Shown: positions 34,544 to 44,609, numbered from the stretch's first letter. The stretch: DNA of 64,000 nucleotides from Vibrio cortegadensis (GCF_024347395.1 NZ_AP025472.1:2232001-2296000); one strand, 5' to 3'. Notes: generated by a model from the letters alone, not told the origin. Translations and numbers: made by a program.

Positions 34544-34570
34544 ATAACGGCGCTAATTCAAAATGCTTTA
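34544..34570 (-). promoter_or_regulatory. sigma-28 promoter of flaC
   Basis: Minus strand reads TAAA, 15 bases, then GCCGTTAT, close to the FliA consensus with exact spacing; leader about 75 bases to the flaC ATG. Confidence 0.85.
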
Positions 34571-34811
34571 GAAGAAAATTAATAAAAATCATCAATAAAT
34601 TTTATTTATATTTAAAATCAATAACTTAATAAAATTAAAATCTAAAGAAAATCGGTAGCAAAGGAAAGACATAGCCGTGAAGGACGGTGATTTTTTGATA
34701 TTTCGGAGAGGATGACAAAGATAGTAGTCGTCAGATTATGAGTTTTTGGGGGTGGTTTCACTCATTTGCAGGCAGCGTTGCTGAATAAAATATTTACTCA
34801 ATTACAGGTTT

Positions 34812-34878
34812 TATCAAGTAGCAAATTTTTATTAAGTAACAGACTTTATTAAGTAGCAGGTTTTTATTAAGTAGCAGA
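34812..34878. repeat. four tandem copies of a 17-18 bp unit
   Basis: Plus-strand unit core TATTAAGTAGCA starts at 34812 (TATCAAGTAGCA), 34830 (TATTAAGTAACA), 34847 and 34865 (both TATTAAGTAGCA), spaced 18, 17 and 18 bases with T-rich joins. It lies between the flaA terminator candidate and the flaC promoter. Confidence 0.85.
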
Positions 34879-34883
34879 TAGAG

Positions 34884-34915
34884 AAAAGCCCCTTTTCCTT
34901 TGAGAGAACCGGGGC
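34884..34915 (-). terminator. possible terminator of flaA
   Basis: GCCCC / GGGGC arms with an 18-base loop, followed on the minus strand by TTTTCTC. The loop is long and the left arm can also fold with its own neighbour (AACCGGCCCCGGTT), so this is tentative. It is about 190 bases after the flaA stop. Confidence 0.4.
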
Positions 34916-35103
34916 CGGTTGGTAACCAGAGCCTATGTGGAGATCAAGAGAAATGAACACATTACTGGCTGACCGAGTGTATGTTTACTGTAAAAATGGA
35001 GAACAAAGTGAGAGAGTTCTTCATCCAATAGTAAGCATACTTTGCCAAGTTATCCCTATTAGCGCGCTCACGTCTGAACATTGCTGATAAGGATTCCTTA
35101 TAG

Positions 35104-36240
35104 CTACTGCAATAGTGACATTGCAGAGTTTGGCAACTGTTTTGCTTGAGCAAGGATTGACGTCCCTGCCTGTTGCAGAATTTGTGCTTTCGTCATTTGC
35201 GTTGTTTCTTTCGCAAAATCGGTATCTTTAATACGGCTGTTAGAAGCATCTACGTTCTCTTGAACGTTCGCTAAGTTACTAATACTATGGCTTAAACGGT
35301 TCTGTTTCGCACCGAGGTCTGAACGTTGTGAGTCAACATACTTAAGTGCTGCATCCACAATACTCACAGCATTTTGCGAGCCAGCCACTGTACGCATATC
35401 GATATCTTGCACGGTTGTATGTACACCTTCAGAACTTAAGCCTAAGTCCGATGCTAAACTACCAGAAATCGACATATCGCCTTGTAAATTCGGTTCTGCG
35501 ACGAATATCTGCAGTTTACCTTCATCACTAACTGAAGCATTGACCATTGCCGTTTGGCCGTTAATCGAAGTCGCAAGTTCTTCAATATCATCACCCGCTT
35601 TTGCGTCAATGTTAATTGAAATCTCTTCGCCTTCTTTGGTAATAAACTCAAATTTTATATCTTTTTTATCGGGAGCCACACCCCAATCTTTGTCTTTACC
35701 GTTTTCAGCAAAGAAAGTGCTACCACCCATTCGGCTATCATCTGCACGGATACTGGTCAGCGCCATGATCATTGCTTCACCCGCATTCGAACCGATTTGG
35801 AAAGAAGCGTCACCGAACGAACCATTCAGCAGACGTCTACCACCAAAAGAGGTTGTCTCTGCTATACGGTTCAACTCATCTTGAAGATCTTGAGATTCTT
35901 CGTTAATCGCCTGACGTTCAGCGTCTGAGTTAGTACCATTCGCAGATTGTAGGGCTAGGTCACGCATACGTTGAAGTACATTGGTCGATTCGTTCATCGC
36001 CCCTTCAGCCGTTTGAGCGATAGATATACCATCGTTCGCGTTACGCATTGCTACATCTAAACCACGAGATTGTGCCGTTAGACGATTCGAAATCTGTAGA
36101 CCAGCCGCATCATCTTTTGCGCTGTTAATCTTATGGCCTGAAGATAGGCGTTCCATTGAAACGCTTAGCTCATCATTCGCCTTATTGAGGTAACGTTGTG
36201 CCGTCATCGCCGGTACGTTTGTGCTTACTGTTACAGCCAT
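35104..36240 (-). CDS. flaA: flagellin FlaA, sigma-54-dependent core flagellin
   Basis: A 378-residue flagellin closest to V. cholerae FlaA: NANDGISIAQTAEGAMNEST, ALQSANGTNS, NEESQDLQDELNRIAETTSF, GAKQNRLSHSISNL and the end AQAKQLPNSAMSLLQ. Unlike flaB and flaC, it has a strong sigma-54-type promoter, as does V. cholerae flaA, which is the one flagellin required for a filament there. The leader is about 135 bases long and contains an inverted repeat. Confidence 0.95.
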   Translation of the reverse strand: MAVTVSTNVPAMTAQRYLNKANDELSVSMERLSSGHKINSAKDDAAGLQISNRLTAQSRGLDVAMRNANDGISIAQTAEGAMNESTNVLQRMRDLALQSANGTNSDAERQAINEESQDLQDELNRIAETTSFGGRRLLNGSFGDASFQIGSNAGEAMIMALTSIRADDSRMGGSTFFAENGKDKDWGVAPDKKDIKFEFITKEGEEISINIDAKAGDDIEELATSINGQTAMVNASVSDEGKLQIFVAEPNLQGDMSISGSLASDLGLSSEGVHTTVQDIDMRTVAGSQNAVSIVDAALKYVDSQRSDLGAKQNRLSHSISNLANVQENVDASNSRIKDTDFAKETTQMTKAQILQQAGTSILAQAKQLPNSAMSLLQ

Positions 36241-36334
36241 TAGTTGCTCTCCTTTTGAGTTCGCAAGCTTGATGCGAAGCGGCCAGCTTTACTCTCATTT
36301 GGAAAAGCACTGACCGTAAAAATTCTCGCTAAAT

Positions 36335-36352
36335 CTATTGATACATCAATAG
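36335..36352. repeat. inverted repeat in the flaA leader
   Basis: CTATTGAT-ac-ATCAATAG, perfect 8-bp arms with a 2-base centre, about 25-40 bases downstream of the predicted flaA start site. Could be a protein-binding site; the centre is too short for a good RNA loop. Confidence 0.5.
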
Positions 36353-36387
36353 GTTTAAAATTGTGTAATTCGTACTGATTTAATATA

Positions 36388-36403
36388 TGCGATTTGTGTG
36401 CCA
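36388..36403 (-). promoter_or_regulatory. sigma-54 promoter of flaA
   Basis: Minus strand reads TGGCACACAAATCGCA: full TGGCAC -24 box and CGCA -12 box in exact register. This is the best -24 box in the window and fits FlrC-dependent flaA control in Vibrio. Confidence 0.88.
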
Positions 36404-36700
36404 AGTTTTTATTTATTTATTTAAAAATAAAACAAACCCTTAAAAACAACCACTTACAAAAGAAACCAGCTAAGTGAATGTTCTTTTCTTTCGCTTGAAC
36501 TCCATTCACCTTTCTCGTTCTATTGCCGCCTTTATAGACAGCTCATTTACCGTCAATCATCTTGCGGCAAACTCATTCCTTCAATGTTCAATCTCATTTT
36601 TTTGCACTTAAGGCATAGCTCATAAGGCACCATCAAAAATAAGATCAACTCACTTCTAGCCACAGATCGGCAAGACACATCATCTCTGGTTATCGATAAC

Positions 36701-37894
36701 TTAAATGTAATTAAACAACGTAAGATCTTTTGTTTTTCCGAAAGCTTGCTGAGATGCCTGCAAAGCTCTTGAATTTTCGTTAAATTCAATGACTGCTTTA
36801 GAGTAATCAAGATCTTCAAACTTACTTTTGGATTTTGCTAACGTTAAATTAAAGTCTTCATGCTGCTGCTCTTGAATATCAAGTGTATTCAAACGAGCAC
36901 CAGCATCCGTTCTTGCTTTATTTAAATGAATAAATGCGGCATGGAACTCTTCTGTCACTTGGTGCAGCTTTGCGGTAGCCGAAGTATCGGAAACTGAAGA
37001 TTTGGACAACTCCATCGCATCTTTAAAGCTATCAAAAACACTGAACGTTGATCTTGGCTCCAGTGAAATGGCATCACCTTTGGTTATCTGGCCTCGAACA
37101 CGTATATTGACGCCTTCGTAATCAATGCCTTTACCCGGGTCAAATTCGTCTGCTTTTACGACACTGCCGTCTTTCTCAAGCTGATAGCCAAATTTTCCGG
37201 TGTTCATATCGACAAATGTGACCTTATAGACCGAGGTATCACCAAAGTTGCTGTTGACTGCTTTATCTAACAGTAAGTGCGAACCATTTTGTAGCTCGTA
37301 TTGTGGTTCAAAATCACCAAATGGATTTTCAATTTCCATGAATAACTTGCTACCTGGATCATTCATGGCCATTTCTAGACTGTTAGAGATACGCATTTTT
37401 CTTTGATAATCGTCACCGGAGTACGTTACCGTTCCATCATTATCTCGGAAAAACGGTTGATTCTTAGGCTTTGTCCCCGCCAGTGTATAGTTACCAGACT
37501 CATCTTGTGTATTGGCTAGGTTCAAAAAATTTGAAGCTAATTCTTCGATTTCGCGTGCCTTTGCTTGCCGATCTTCAGGGGATAACGCACCGTTAATCAT
37601 CTCCATAACGGTTCGTTTCGCTTCATCTGTAAACTCTTCGGTATTCGCAATCACCACTTCATGATGTTCTAAACGGTTACGAACCAAAACAATGGCATCC
37701 AAGTACTGCTTGAGTTGCTCTGACTGCTGGTTAATATTTTGTAAATAGTGCGTCGCAAGTGGATCATCACTTGGCGAAAGTAATTTTTTTCCTGACGCTA
37801 GCTGAGCTTGGTTATGGAAAACCTTATTCTCTTGACGACGAAAATCATTTTGAACGGATTGGTAATTATGAAAGCTAGAAATTCGATTCAACAT
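36701..37894 (-). CDS. flgL: FlgL, hook-filament junction protein 2
   Basis: A 397-residue flagellin-like protein: N-terminus MLNRISSFHNYQSVQNDFRR with QLASGKKLLSPSDDPLATHY, C-terminus LDYSKAVIEFNENSRALQASQ. It joins the hook (through FlgK) to the filament. It lies 11 bases after flgK. Confidence 0.95.
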   Translation of the reverse strand: MLNRISSFHNYQSVQNDFRRQENKVFHNQAQLASGKKLLSPSDDPLATHYLQNINQQSEQLKQYLDAIVLVRNRLEHHEVVIANTEEFTDEAKRTVMEMINGALSPEDRQAKAREIEELASNFLNLANTQDESGNYTLAGTKPKNQPFFRDNDGTVTYSGDDYQRKMRISNSLEMAMNDPGSKLFMEIENPFGDFEPQYELQNGSHLLLDKAVNSNFGDTSVYKVTFVDMNTGKFGYQLEKDGSVVKADEFDPGKGIDYEGVNIRVRGQITKGDAISLEPRSTFSVFDSFKDAMELSKSSVSDTSATAKLHQVTEEFHAAFIHLNKARTDAGARLNTLDIQEQQHEDFNLTLAKSKSKFEDLDYSKAVIEFNENSRALQASQQAFGKTKDLTLFNYI

Positions 37895-37905
37895 TCACGA
37901 TCCCC

Positions 37906-39783
37906 CTATCTCAAGGCCAAAATGGTATTGAAAGTATCATTTGCCGCTTGCATGATTCTTGACGACGCCATATAAGCTTGTTGAAACTTCATCATATTGG
38001 CAGCTTCTTCATCGAGGTTAACCCCAGATATTGAAGCAAGGCGTTCCGACGCGGACTCTTTTTCTAACGTCGCGATCTCATTTAGCCGTGTAGCGGTGGA
38101 CATTTTCAGCCCCACATCGGTGTTCAAGTTGTGGTAAACATCTAAAACCGTCGCTTCATTGCCATTTAACTTTTTGTCCGTTTGAATGTTCTGCATTTTA
38201 CGTAAGTTGCCGTTATCCCCTTCAGAAGGGACAAGGTTTGCCGTAAATTTATCATCGGCAATCGCGCCGCCTGATAATTCAAATGTAGTACCCATAACAG
38301 TAATAGGTGTATTTGGTGGATAAGGTTGCGGATCTAAAAGAACTTTACCTTTCGTATCAATCACCGCAAATTGATCGCCCTTCGGTGAAACGATAACTTC
38401 AAACTCTCGAAGATCACCAGCGGCTAAAATATTGAACGTAGCCGTCCCTTGTGCAAAGGTGGTCGACGCTTCATAGCTTTGTGCTGCAATTGCGTTTGGA
38501 TCGTTCGTTTCCAGCTGCATTTGAGCCGCACCAGATCGCGTTGGGCGCAGTAAAATTCGTTCACCTTCTTCAGGTGCATTACGAACCTCAACTCTCATCC
38601 CATCTAAATAAAATGAGCCAGAGTCATCAACCTGAACAGTGACACTTTCACCGGTTGGTTTTGTCACTACATAATTACTGCCATCGTAGCGTAATCCGTA
38701 TTCTCCGCCTTTTAGTTCACTGGTATTGGCAATAAACACCGCAATATCGGCTTCTGAATCACCTTTAGTCACAACACGCGAACTCGCGACGATTTCCGAG
38801 TTAATGTCGGTGTAGATCAAACCACCTACATTCCCGTTCATATCTAAGCCTTGTGCTTGCAATCCATTCACTTCATAAGATAAAGCAGTGGCCAGTCGAC
38901 CAAGTTCATCCATGATATTTGGAATTTGGTTATCACGCATATCCAGCATCGAACCAAGTTTTCCATCAATCGATCGGCTATCAATTACTTTGACCGCTTT
39001 GCCTTCTACCACAGCTAAACGTCGTTGGTGCACATCTGGGTAGCCACCAACCATCTTTAATTGACTGGATTCCGAGCCTGATACTAATGTATGTCCGCCG
39101 CCAATATGAACGTTATAGCCTTCGGCATTAGCTCGTGGTGTCACGCTCACTTTGGTGTATTCGGATAACTCTTTAATGAGCGTTTCATGCTGATCTCGTA
39201 GATCGTTATGCGGTCCTGGAGTGCGCATCATCAAACGTTGGACATCTCGAATTTCAACCGCGAGTTGATTAATTCTTTCGATACCCATGTCTAGTTTTTT
39301 ATTTACGGCTTCAGATTGCTGGCGAACGGTTTCATGGAAATTATTCAAGTTTTGGCTGATTAAATCGGCTTTCTCAAGTACTACTTTCCTTGCACCAACA
39401 TTATTAGGGCTATCTGCAAGCGTTTTGATCGAATCAAACCAGTCATTTAATGTTTCTGGAATTTTTTTAGACGCGACAGAAGAGAGCATGCTAGAGAGCA
39501 TATCTAAATTAGACTCTACATCTTCAGCTTTCGCGGCATTGGTTGTTGCGATATTGAGTTCTTTAACGGCAAATTGATCCCAAGAGCGGCGAACATTTTC
39601 CACATGCACACCCATTCCATAGGTTTCCCCACCGTACTGGCGCGGTGCATTTACAGCTTGAACTACAGACTGACGACTGTAACCCTCTGTATTTACGTTA
39701 GAAATGTTATGACCAGTGGTATTCAACTGTCTCTGAGCGGTAAGTACGCTCTGAGTACCTACATTCAGAAGATCCGATGCCAT
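37906..39783 (-). CDS. flgK: FlgK, hook-filament junction protein 1
   Basis: About 625 residues from the ATG at 39783 (MASDLLNVGTQSVLTAQRQL); the open frame to 39807 is not needed. The start GHNISNVNTEGYSRQ and end DEEAANMMKFQQAYMASSRI are the FlgK signatures. First gene of flgKL, with its own sigma-54-like promoter. Confidence 0.96.
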   Translation of the reverse strand: MASDLLNVGTQSVLTAQRQLNTTGHNISNVNTEGYSRQSVVQAVNAPRQYGGETYGMGVHVENVRRSWDQFAVKELNIATTNAAKAEDVESNLDMLSSMLSSVASKKIPETLNDWFDSIKTLADSPNNVGARKVVLEKADLISQNLNNFHETVRQQSEAVNKKLDMGIERINQLAVEIRDVQRLMMRTPGPHNDLRDQHETLIKELSEYTKVSVTPRANAEGYNVHIGGGHTLVSGSESSQLKMVGGYPDVHQRRLAVVEGKAVKVIDSRSIDGKLGSMLDMRDNQIPNIMDELGRLATALSYEVNGLQAQGLDMNGNVGGLIYTDINSEIVASSRVVTKGDSEADIAVFIANTSELKGGEYGLRYDGSNYVVTKPTGESVTVQVDDSGSFYLDGMRVEVRNAPEEGERILLRPTRSGAAQMQLETNDPNAIAAQSYEASTTFAQGTATFNILAAGDLREFEVIVSPKGDQFAVIDTKGKVLLDPQPYPPNTPITVMGTTFELSGGAIADDKFTANLVPSEGDNGNLRKMQNIQTDKKLNGNEATVLDVYHNLNTDVGLKMSTATRLNEIATLEKESASERLASISGVNLDEEAANMMKFQQAYMASSRIMQAANDTFNTILALR

Positions 39784-39840
39784 AAAGCCCCCAAAAAACT
39801 CAAACAAAAATCAGCAATTGCCGATGCTTAAGGGATATAA

Positions 39841-39856
39841 AGCAAGATATGTACCA
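39841..39856 (-). promoter_or_regulatory. sigma-54 promoter of flgKL
   Basis: Minus strand reads TGGTACATATCTTGCT with exact -24/-12 spacing; leader about 45 bases to the flgK ATG. Confidence 0.8.
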
Positions 39857-39889
39857 GATATTTAGGAGGGCGTTTTGAAGGGAATAATA

Positions 39890-39920
39890 AAAAAGGCTTA
39901 TGTCATCATAAGCCTTTATT
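39890..39920 (-). terminator. terminator between flgK and flgJ
   Basis: Near-perfect stem AAAGGCTTATG / CATAAGCCTTT with a 4-base loop and A/T tracts on both sides. It is 15 bases downstream of the flgJ stop in the minus direction is not possible, as flgJ ends at 39935 and is read leftward, so it terminates flgJ (flgFGHIJ) transcripts before flgK, which is read from its own promoter at 39841. Confidence 0.8.
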
Positions 39921-39934
39921 CTGATTGATTTATC

Positions 39935-40909
39935 TTAATTCATTTGGTCGATTTTCGCTTTAACACGCAACACTTTATCTGCATATTGAGGGTCTGTTGC
40001 ATACCCAGCCTGATGAATGCCTCTGATGAATACTTCAGAGTTATCACCATTTTCACCTTGACCGTTTAAGCTGGAAAGTTCATCACCATTTCCGACTTGA
40101 AGTGCCGTTTTGTATCTCGGGTTATCATTCAAGAAGCGCACGTAATCATTAAAGCTCTCTTGATATGAAGAGTAAGAACGGAATGAAGCACTCTCTTTAA
40201 CTGGCGTATTATCATGAAACTCCAGTGTTTGAGTGGCAATTTTGTCACCTTTCCAGCTTCTATCGGCTTTAATGTTGAATAGGTTGTTACTGTTATCCAC
40301 CGAATTTTGAACGACTTTTTGCCCCCAGCCCGTTTCAAGAGCCGCCTGTGCAAGTAATAATGAAGGCTCGACACCAAGAGTTTTTGCCGCTTTTTCAGCG
40401 TATGGACGCATAGATTGCACAAAGGATTGTGGAGATTCAAATGACGTCGGTTCTGCAGGACTGACTTGTTGCTTTTTAAGGACTCTATCCGCGATCAAGC
40501 GTGCTTTTTCTTCATTAACTGGCAAACGTAAGGAAGTATCAAACGCTTCATTACGCATACGAACTTCGGTTTTATCCGCTTCAGAACTCTGACCTTGGCT
40601 GAGCTGCGCCACAATCATATCAGCAAGACCAAGCGATCCAGAGGAGCTCAATTCTGTCGACATTTGATCATCTAACATCTGACGATAGAAATCTTCATTC
40701 TGACTGTTCATCATGTCAGACTTAAAACTTGAGTTAGCATCACGCATTGATTTAAACAACATCGATGTGAAAATAGATTCAAACTGTTTTGCTGCAGCAG
40801 TTAATGCGGCTTTCTCATCGCCCTCTTCTCCATTTACAGCTTGTTGACGTAAACGGTCTAGGCTTGAAATATCATGCACAAAGCCAACATCGGTAGGATT
40901 CTTGATCAT
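39935..40909 (-). CDS. flgJ: FlgJ, rod cap and peptidoglycan hydrolase
   Basis: A 324-residue, two-domain protein. The N-terminal rod-scaffold domain (AAKQFESIFTSMLFKSMRDA) is joined by a linker to a C-terminal glucosaminidase domain (LLAQAALETGWGQKV, NNLFNIKADRSW, YSSYQESFNDYVRFL). It opens the cell wall for the rod. Last gene of flgFGHIJ. Confidence 0.96.
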   Translation of the reverse strand: MIKNPTDVGFVHDISSLDRLRQQAVNGEEGDEKAALTAAAKQFESIFTSMLFKSMRDANSSFKSDMMNSQNEDFYRQMLDDQMSTELSSSGSLGLADMIVAQLSQGQSSEADKTEVRMRNEAFDTSLRLPVNEEKARLIADRVLKKQQVSPAEPTSFESPQSFVQSMRPYAEKAAKTLGVEPSLLLAQAALETGWGQKVVQNSVDNSNNLFNIKADRSWKGDKIATQTLEFHDNTPVKESASFRSYSSYQESFNDYVRFLNDNPRYKTALQVGNGDELSSLNGQGENGDNSEVFIRGIHQAGYATDPQYADKVLRVKAKIDQMN

Positions 40910-40926
40910 AGGAAAACCTCTGTTGG

Positions 40927-42024
40927 TTAGATAATGATTAACTGACCTTCAATCGCGCCAGCTTGTTTCAGCGCCTGAAGGATAGCCATTAAATCGGAAG
41001 GAGCTGCACCCACTTCGTTTACCGCTCGAACAAGATCATCAAGAGTTAAGCCAGGTTCAAATTTAAACATTTTCCCTTGCTCTTCTGTGACTTCGATATC
41101 GGAATCAGGCACGACAACCGTTTGTCCACCAGAAAATCCATTTGGCTGGCTCACGTTCAAGTTTTCTTTAATCGCAACGGTCATTCCACCATGTGTTACC
41201 GCTGCGGCTTTAAGGCGGACATGCTTACCGACCACAATTGTACCCGTTCGAGAGTTTACAATGATTTTTGCTGCGCCATCTGCAGGGTTGAATTCGATAT
41301 TTTCAACAGCAGAAAGGAAGGCAACGCGCTGGCTAATCTCACGAGGAGCACGAACTCGAACCGAAGTTGAATCCACAGCCGATGCCATTTGCGGACCTAA
41401 GAAGTTATTGACTGCGTCAGCCATGCGTTGTGCCGTTGTGAAATCGGACTCAAGAAGATTAAAGGTAATGTAATCGCCACGACCAAAAGGCGATGGAATT
41501 TCTCGTTCAACGGTAGCACCGCCAGAGATAAGGCCGACTGTTGGGTTGTTTCCGACAATTTTTGAACCATCAGCGCCAGTAGCACTAAAACCACTGACCA
41601 CTAGATTGCCTTGTGCAACGGCATAAACCTGCCCATCAAGACCTTTTAGGAATGTTTGCAGTAATGTACCGCCACGCAGGCTTTTTGCCGATCCAATGGA
41701 AGAGACGGTGATATCGACTTGTTGACCCTGTTTCGAAAAGGCTGGCATTTCAGCCGTCACCATTACCGCTGCAATGTTTTTTGTTTTAGGTTTAGTACCT
41801 GGCGGTAGTTGAATCCCAAAATTTTGCAACATGGCGTTAAAGCTTTGATCGGTAAAGGGAGTTGACTCACCCGTGCCCGGTAAACCTGAAACTAAACCGT
41901 AACCCACCAACTGGTTACTACGGACACCAGCAATTTTTGAAACGTCTTTGATTCGTGCCGCTTGAGCACTTGTGACACAAAATATCATGCCGAGTAGTAA
42001 TAGGGTGAGTTTCTTCATCTTCAA
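40927..42024 (-). CDS. flgI: FlgI, P-ring protein
   Basis: A 365-residue periplasmic protein with a signal peptide (LTLLLLGMIFCVTSAQAAR) and family sequences GVRSNQLVGYGLVSGLPGTG and QALKQAGAIEGQLIII at the end. It forms the P ring around the rod. It lies between flgH (56 bases) and flgJ (17 bases). Confidence 0.97.
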   Translation of the reverse strand: MKMKKLTLLLLGMIFCVTSAQAARIKDVSKIAGVRSNQLVGYGLVSGLPGTGESTPFTDQSFNAMLQNFGIQLPPGTKPKTKNIAAVMVTAEMPAFSKQGQQVDITVSSIGSAKSLRGGTLLQTFLKGLDGQVYAVAQGNLVVSGFSATGADGSKIVGNNPTVGLISGGATVEREIPSPFGRGDYITFNLLESDFTTAQRMADAVNNFLGPQMASAVDSTSVRVRAPREISQRVAFLSAVENIEFNPADGAAKIIVNSRTGTIVVGKHVRLKAAAVTHGGMTVAIKENLNVSQPNGFSGGQTVVVPDSDIEVTEEQGKMFKFEPGLTLDDLVRAVNEVGAAPSDLMAILQALKQAGAIEGQLIII

Positions 42025-42080
42025 ATACCTTAATATCTAGCTGACAAAACTACGCCAATACTTCGACTGTAATTTTGTGA

Positions 42081-42857
42081 TTACAAAGCTACATTGAAGA
42101 ATCGTGCCAAGAATCCCGGCTCTTGCATATCTTGTTGAGTTCCGGTGCCTGAATATTGAATTCGAGCATTAGAAATTCGGTTAGATGCGATGGTGTTATC
42201 GAAGGCGACATCATCCGGTCGGATCGTGCCGCTCAAGCGAATGTACTCGTCACCTGTATTCAGTGTGAGCCATTTTTCACCGCGGATCACCAAGTTACCA
42301 TTGGCCAATACTTCAATAACTTCCACTGTAATTGAGCCACTCAAGCTATTGCTTTGGTTTGCGGCTGCACTGCCTTTGTAGGAGTTATCATTCGAGAGTT
42401 CGTAAGAGAAGTTATAATCTTGGATTTTTAATTCATTCCCCCCAACAAAGATCGGATCCATTGATGAGTCATTCGCTTTTGATAAATCAGCATCGGAACT
42501 TTTTGCCGCTTTGGTGCTTTCATCTAGAGTAACGGTAATGATATCTCCTAAACCATGAGGCTTCGAATCATCATATAAATTACTCACTTGGTCGGCATTG
42601 AACAGCGAGCCTGTTGCCGCCGCGTAGTGCTCTGCTTTTTGTTTCGGGTGAATTGGAGCCCAAGCCGGATCACCAGCGACAGGGTCGGTTCTTCCACGCA
42701 GTGTATCAACAATCCCAGAGCTCTCGTCTTCTGACTTATCGCCTTCTACTGCATCGACTACTGTTGTTCCTTGCTGTACTTCTGTTGTTTCTACAGGTTC
42801 CAACATAGTACAGCCACTTAAAGAGGCAATAAAAGCTAAGCATAGTAGACGTTTCAT
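42081..42857 (-). CDS. flgH: FlgH, L-ring lipoprotein
   Basis: A 258-residue lipoprotein: the signal ends in the lipobox LSGC (C16). The core has SLFNADQVSNLYDDSKPHG, GDIITVTLDESTKAAKSSDA and VIRGEKWLTLNTGDEYIRLS. It forms the outer-membrane L ring; in Vibrio the LP ring is coated by FlgT, FlgO and FlgP, encoded at 52-54 kb. Confidence 0.96.
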   Translation of the reverse strand: MKRLLCLAFIASLSGCTMLEPVETTEVQQGTTVVDAVEGDKSEDESSGIVDTLRGRTDPVAGDPAWAPIHPKQKAEHYAAATGSLFNADQVSNLYDDSKPHGLGDIITVTLDESTKAAKSSDADLSKANDSSMDPIFVGGNELKIQDYNFSYELSNDNSYKGSAAANQSNSLSGSITVEVIEVLANGNLVIRGEKWLTLNTGDEYIRLSGTIRPDDVAFDNTIASNRISNARIQYSGTGTQQDMQEPGFLARFFNVAL

Positions 42858-42909
42858 AGCGATATTCTCTGGTTAGTTAATCTTTAATGTCTTTATCGGA
42901 TACGAGTCA

Positions 42910-43698
42910 TTACAACTGCTGGTTCACGAAGCTCATCATTTTATCGACGGACGATATAACTTTAGAGTTCATTTCATAAACTCGTTGAGCTTCAATCATA
43001 TTAACCAACTCTTCCGTTACATTAACGTTTGATGTTTCAAGCATTGATTGACGAACTGAACCTAAACCGTCTAACCCCGGAACGCCTTCTTGTGGATCAC
43101 CACTCGCACCAGTCGGTAAATAAAGGTTTTGTCCTAAAGGTTCTAAACCACCAGGGTTAACGAAATCTACTGTGGTAATTTGACCGACCACTTGGTTATC
43201 CTGCTGGCCACGAACTCGCACGGACACTTCACCATCGTTACCAACAGTAATTGAGATCGCATCTTCAGGAATGGTGATTTCTGGTTCAAGAGAGTAGCCA
43301 GAACCTGAAGTCACAATGATCCCTTCAGAGTTCAACGTGAATTGACCATTTCGGCTATAACCGATGTTGCCATCAGGCATGTTGATTTGGAAAAAGCCAT
43401 CACCTTCAATCATCATATCTAAACTGTTGGTGGTCGTTTGGGCATTACCGTGAGTGTGCACTTTTTGCGTCGCCACGACTTTCGCACCAGCACCAAGCAT
43501 TAAACCGCTAGGAAGCTCGGTATTTTGTGATGACTGACCACCAGGTTGATTAATGTTTTGATAGAACAAATCTTCAAACACTGGGCGGCTCTTTTTAAAG
43601 CCAATGGTCGAGGCATTCGCCAAGTTATTTGAAATGGTTGAGATATTCGTTTGTTGAGCATCTAAACCTGTTTTACTTACCCATAATGCTGGATGCAT
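42910..43698 (-). CDS. flgG: FlgG, distal rod protein
   Basis: A 262-residue axial protein starting MHPALWVSKTGLDAQQTNIS with ISNNLANASTIGFKKSRPVF and ending in NVTEELVNMIEAQRVYEMNS. It forms the distal rod. It lies 19 bases after flgF. Confidence 0.97.
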   Translation of the reverse strand: MHPALWVSKTGLDAQQTNISTISNNLANASTIGFKKSRPVFEDLFYQNINQPGGQSSQNTELPSGLMLGAGAKVVATQKVHTHGNAQTTTNSLDMMIEGDGFFQINMPDGNIGYSRNGQFTLNSEGIIVTSGSGYSLEPEITIPEDAISITVGNDGEVSVRVRGQQDNQVVGQITTVDFVNPGGLEPLGQNLYLPTGASGDPQEGVPGLDGLGSVRQSMLETSNVNVTEELVNMIEAQRVYEMNSKVISSVDKMMSFVNQQL

Positions 43699-43717
43699 GA
43701 CAATCCCCTTAAATCTA

Positions 43718-44467
<750 letters not shown>

Positions 44468-44503
44468 AATTTGCTCCAAAAAATCATCGTCTGACTATTG
44501 AAA

Positions 44504-44519
44504 AGCAATTTATATGCCA
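44504..44519 (-). promoter_or_regulatory. sigma-54 promoter of flgFGHIJ
   Basis: Minus strand reads TGGCATATAAATTGCT, near-consensus and correctly spaced, about 25 bases of leader before the flgF ATG. It divides the rod genes from flgBCDE. Confidence 0.82.
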
Positions 44520-44609
44520 ATATAAAAACACCTTTTAATTCAGTTAATTAAAGGAGCGCGTTGTTTGAAAGGAAAATATTGAAGAGAGTATTGCCGTAAA
44601 GAGGCAAAG

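Larger units (their letters stand above)
34463..35103. other. flaA-flaC intergenic region, 641 bases
   Basis: From right to left: possible flaA terminator (34888-34915), four 17-18-bp tandem repeats (34812-34878), about 240 bases with no recognised feature, then the flaC sigma-28 promoter (34544-34570). A small open frame at 34962-35153 overlaps the flaA end and is not supported. Confidence 0.6.
36241..36700. other. flgL-flaA intergenic region, 460 bases
   Basis: Holds the flaA leader with an 8-bp inverted repeat (36335-36352), the sigma-54 promoter (36388-36403) and an AT-rich tract just upstream of it (about 36405-36435). From 36450 to 36700 I see no gene and no convincing flgKL terminator. 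An open frame at 36553-36819 overlaps flgL and is not supported. Confidence 0.6.

Noticed and set aside
36553..36819. Minus-strand 88-codon frame after flgL
   Set aside because: Overlaps the flgL 3' end in another frame; no good ribosome-binding site and an unremarkable Lys/Leu-rich translation.
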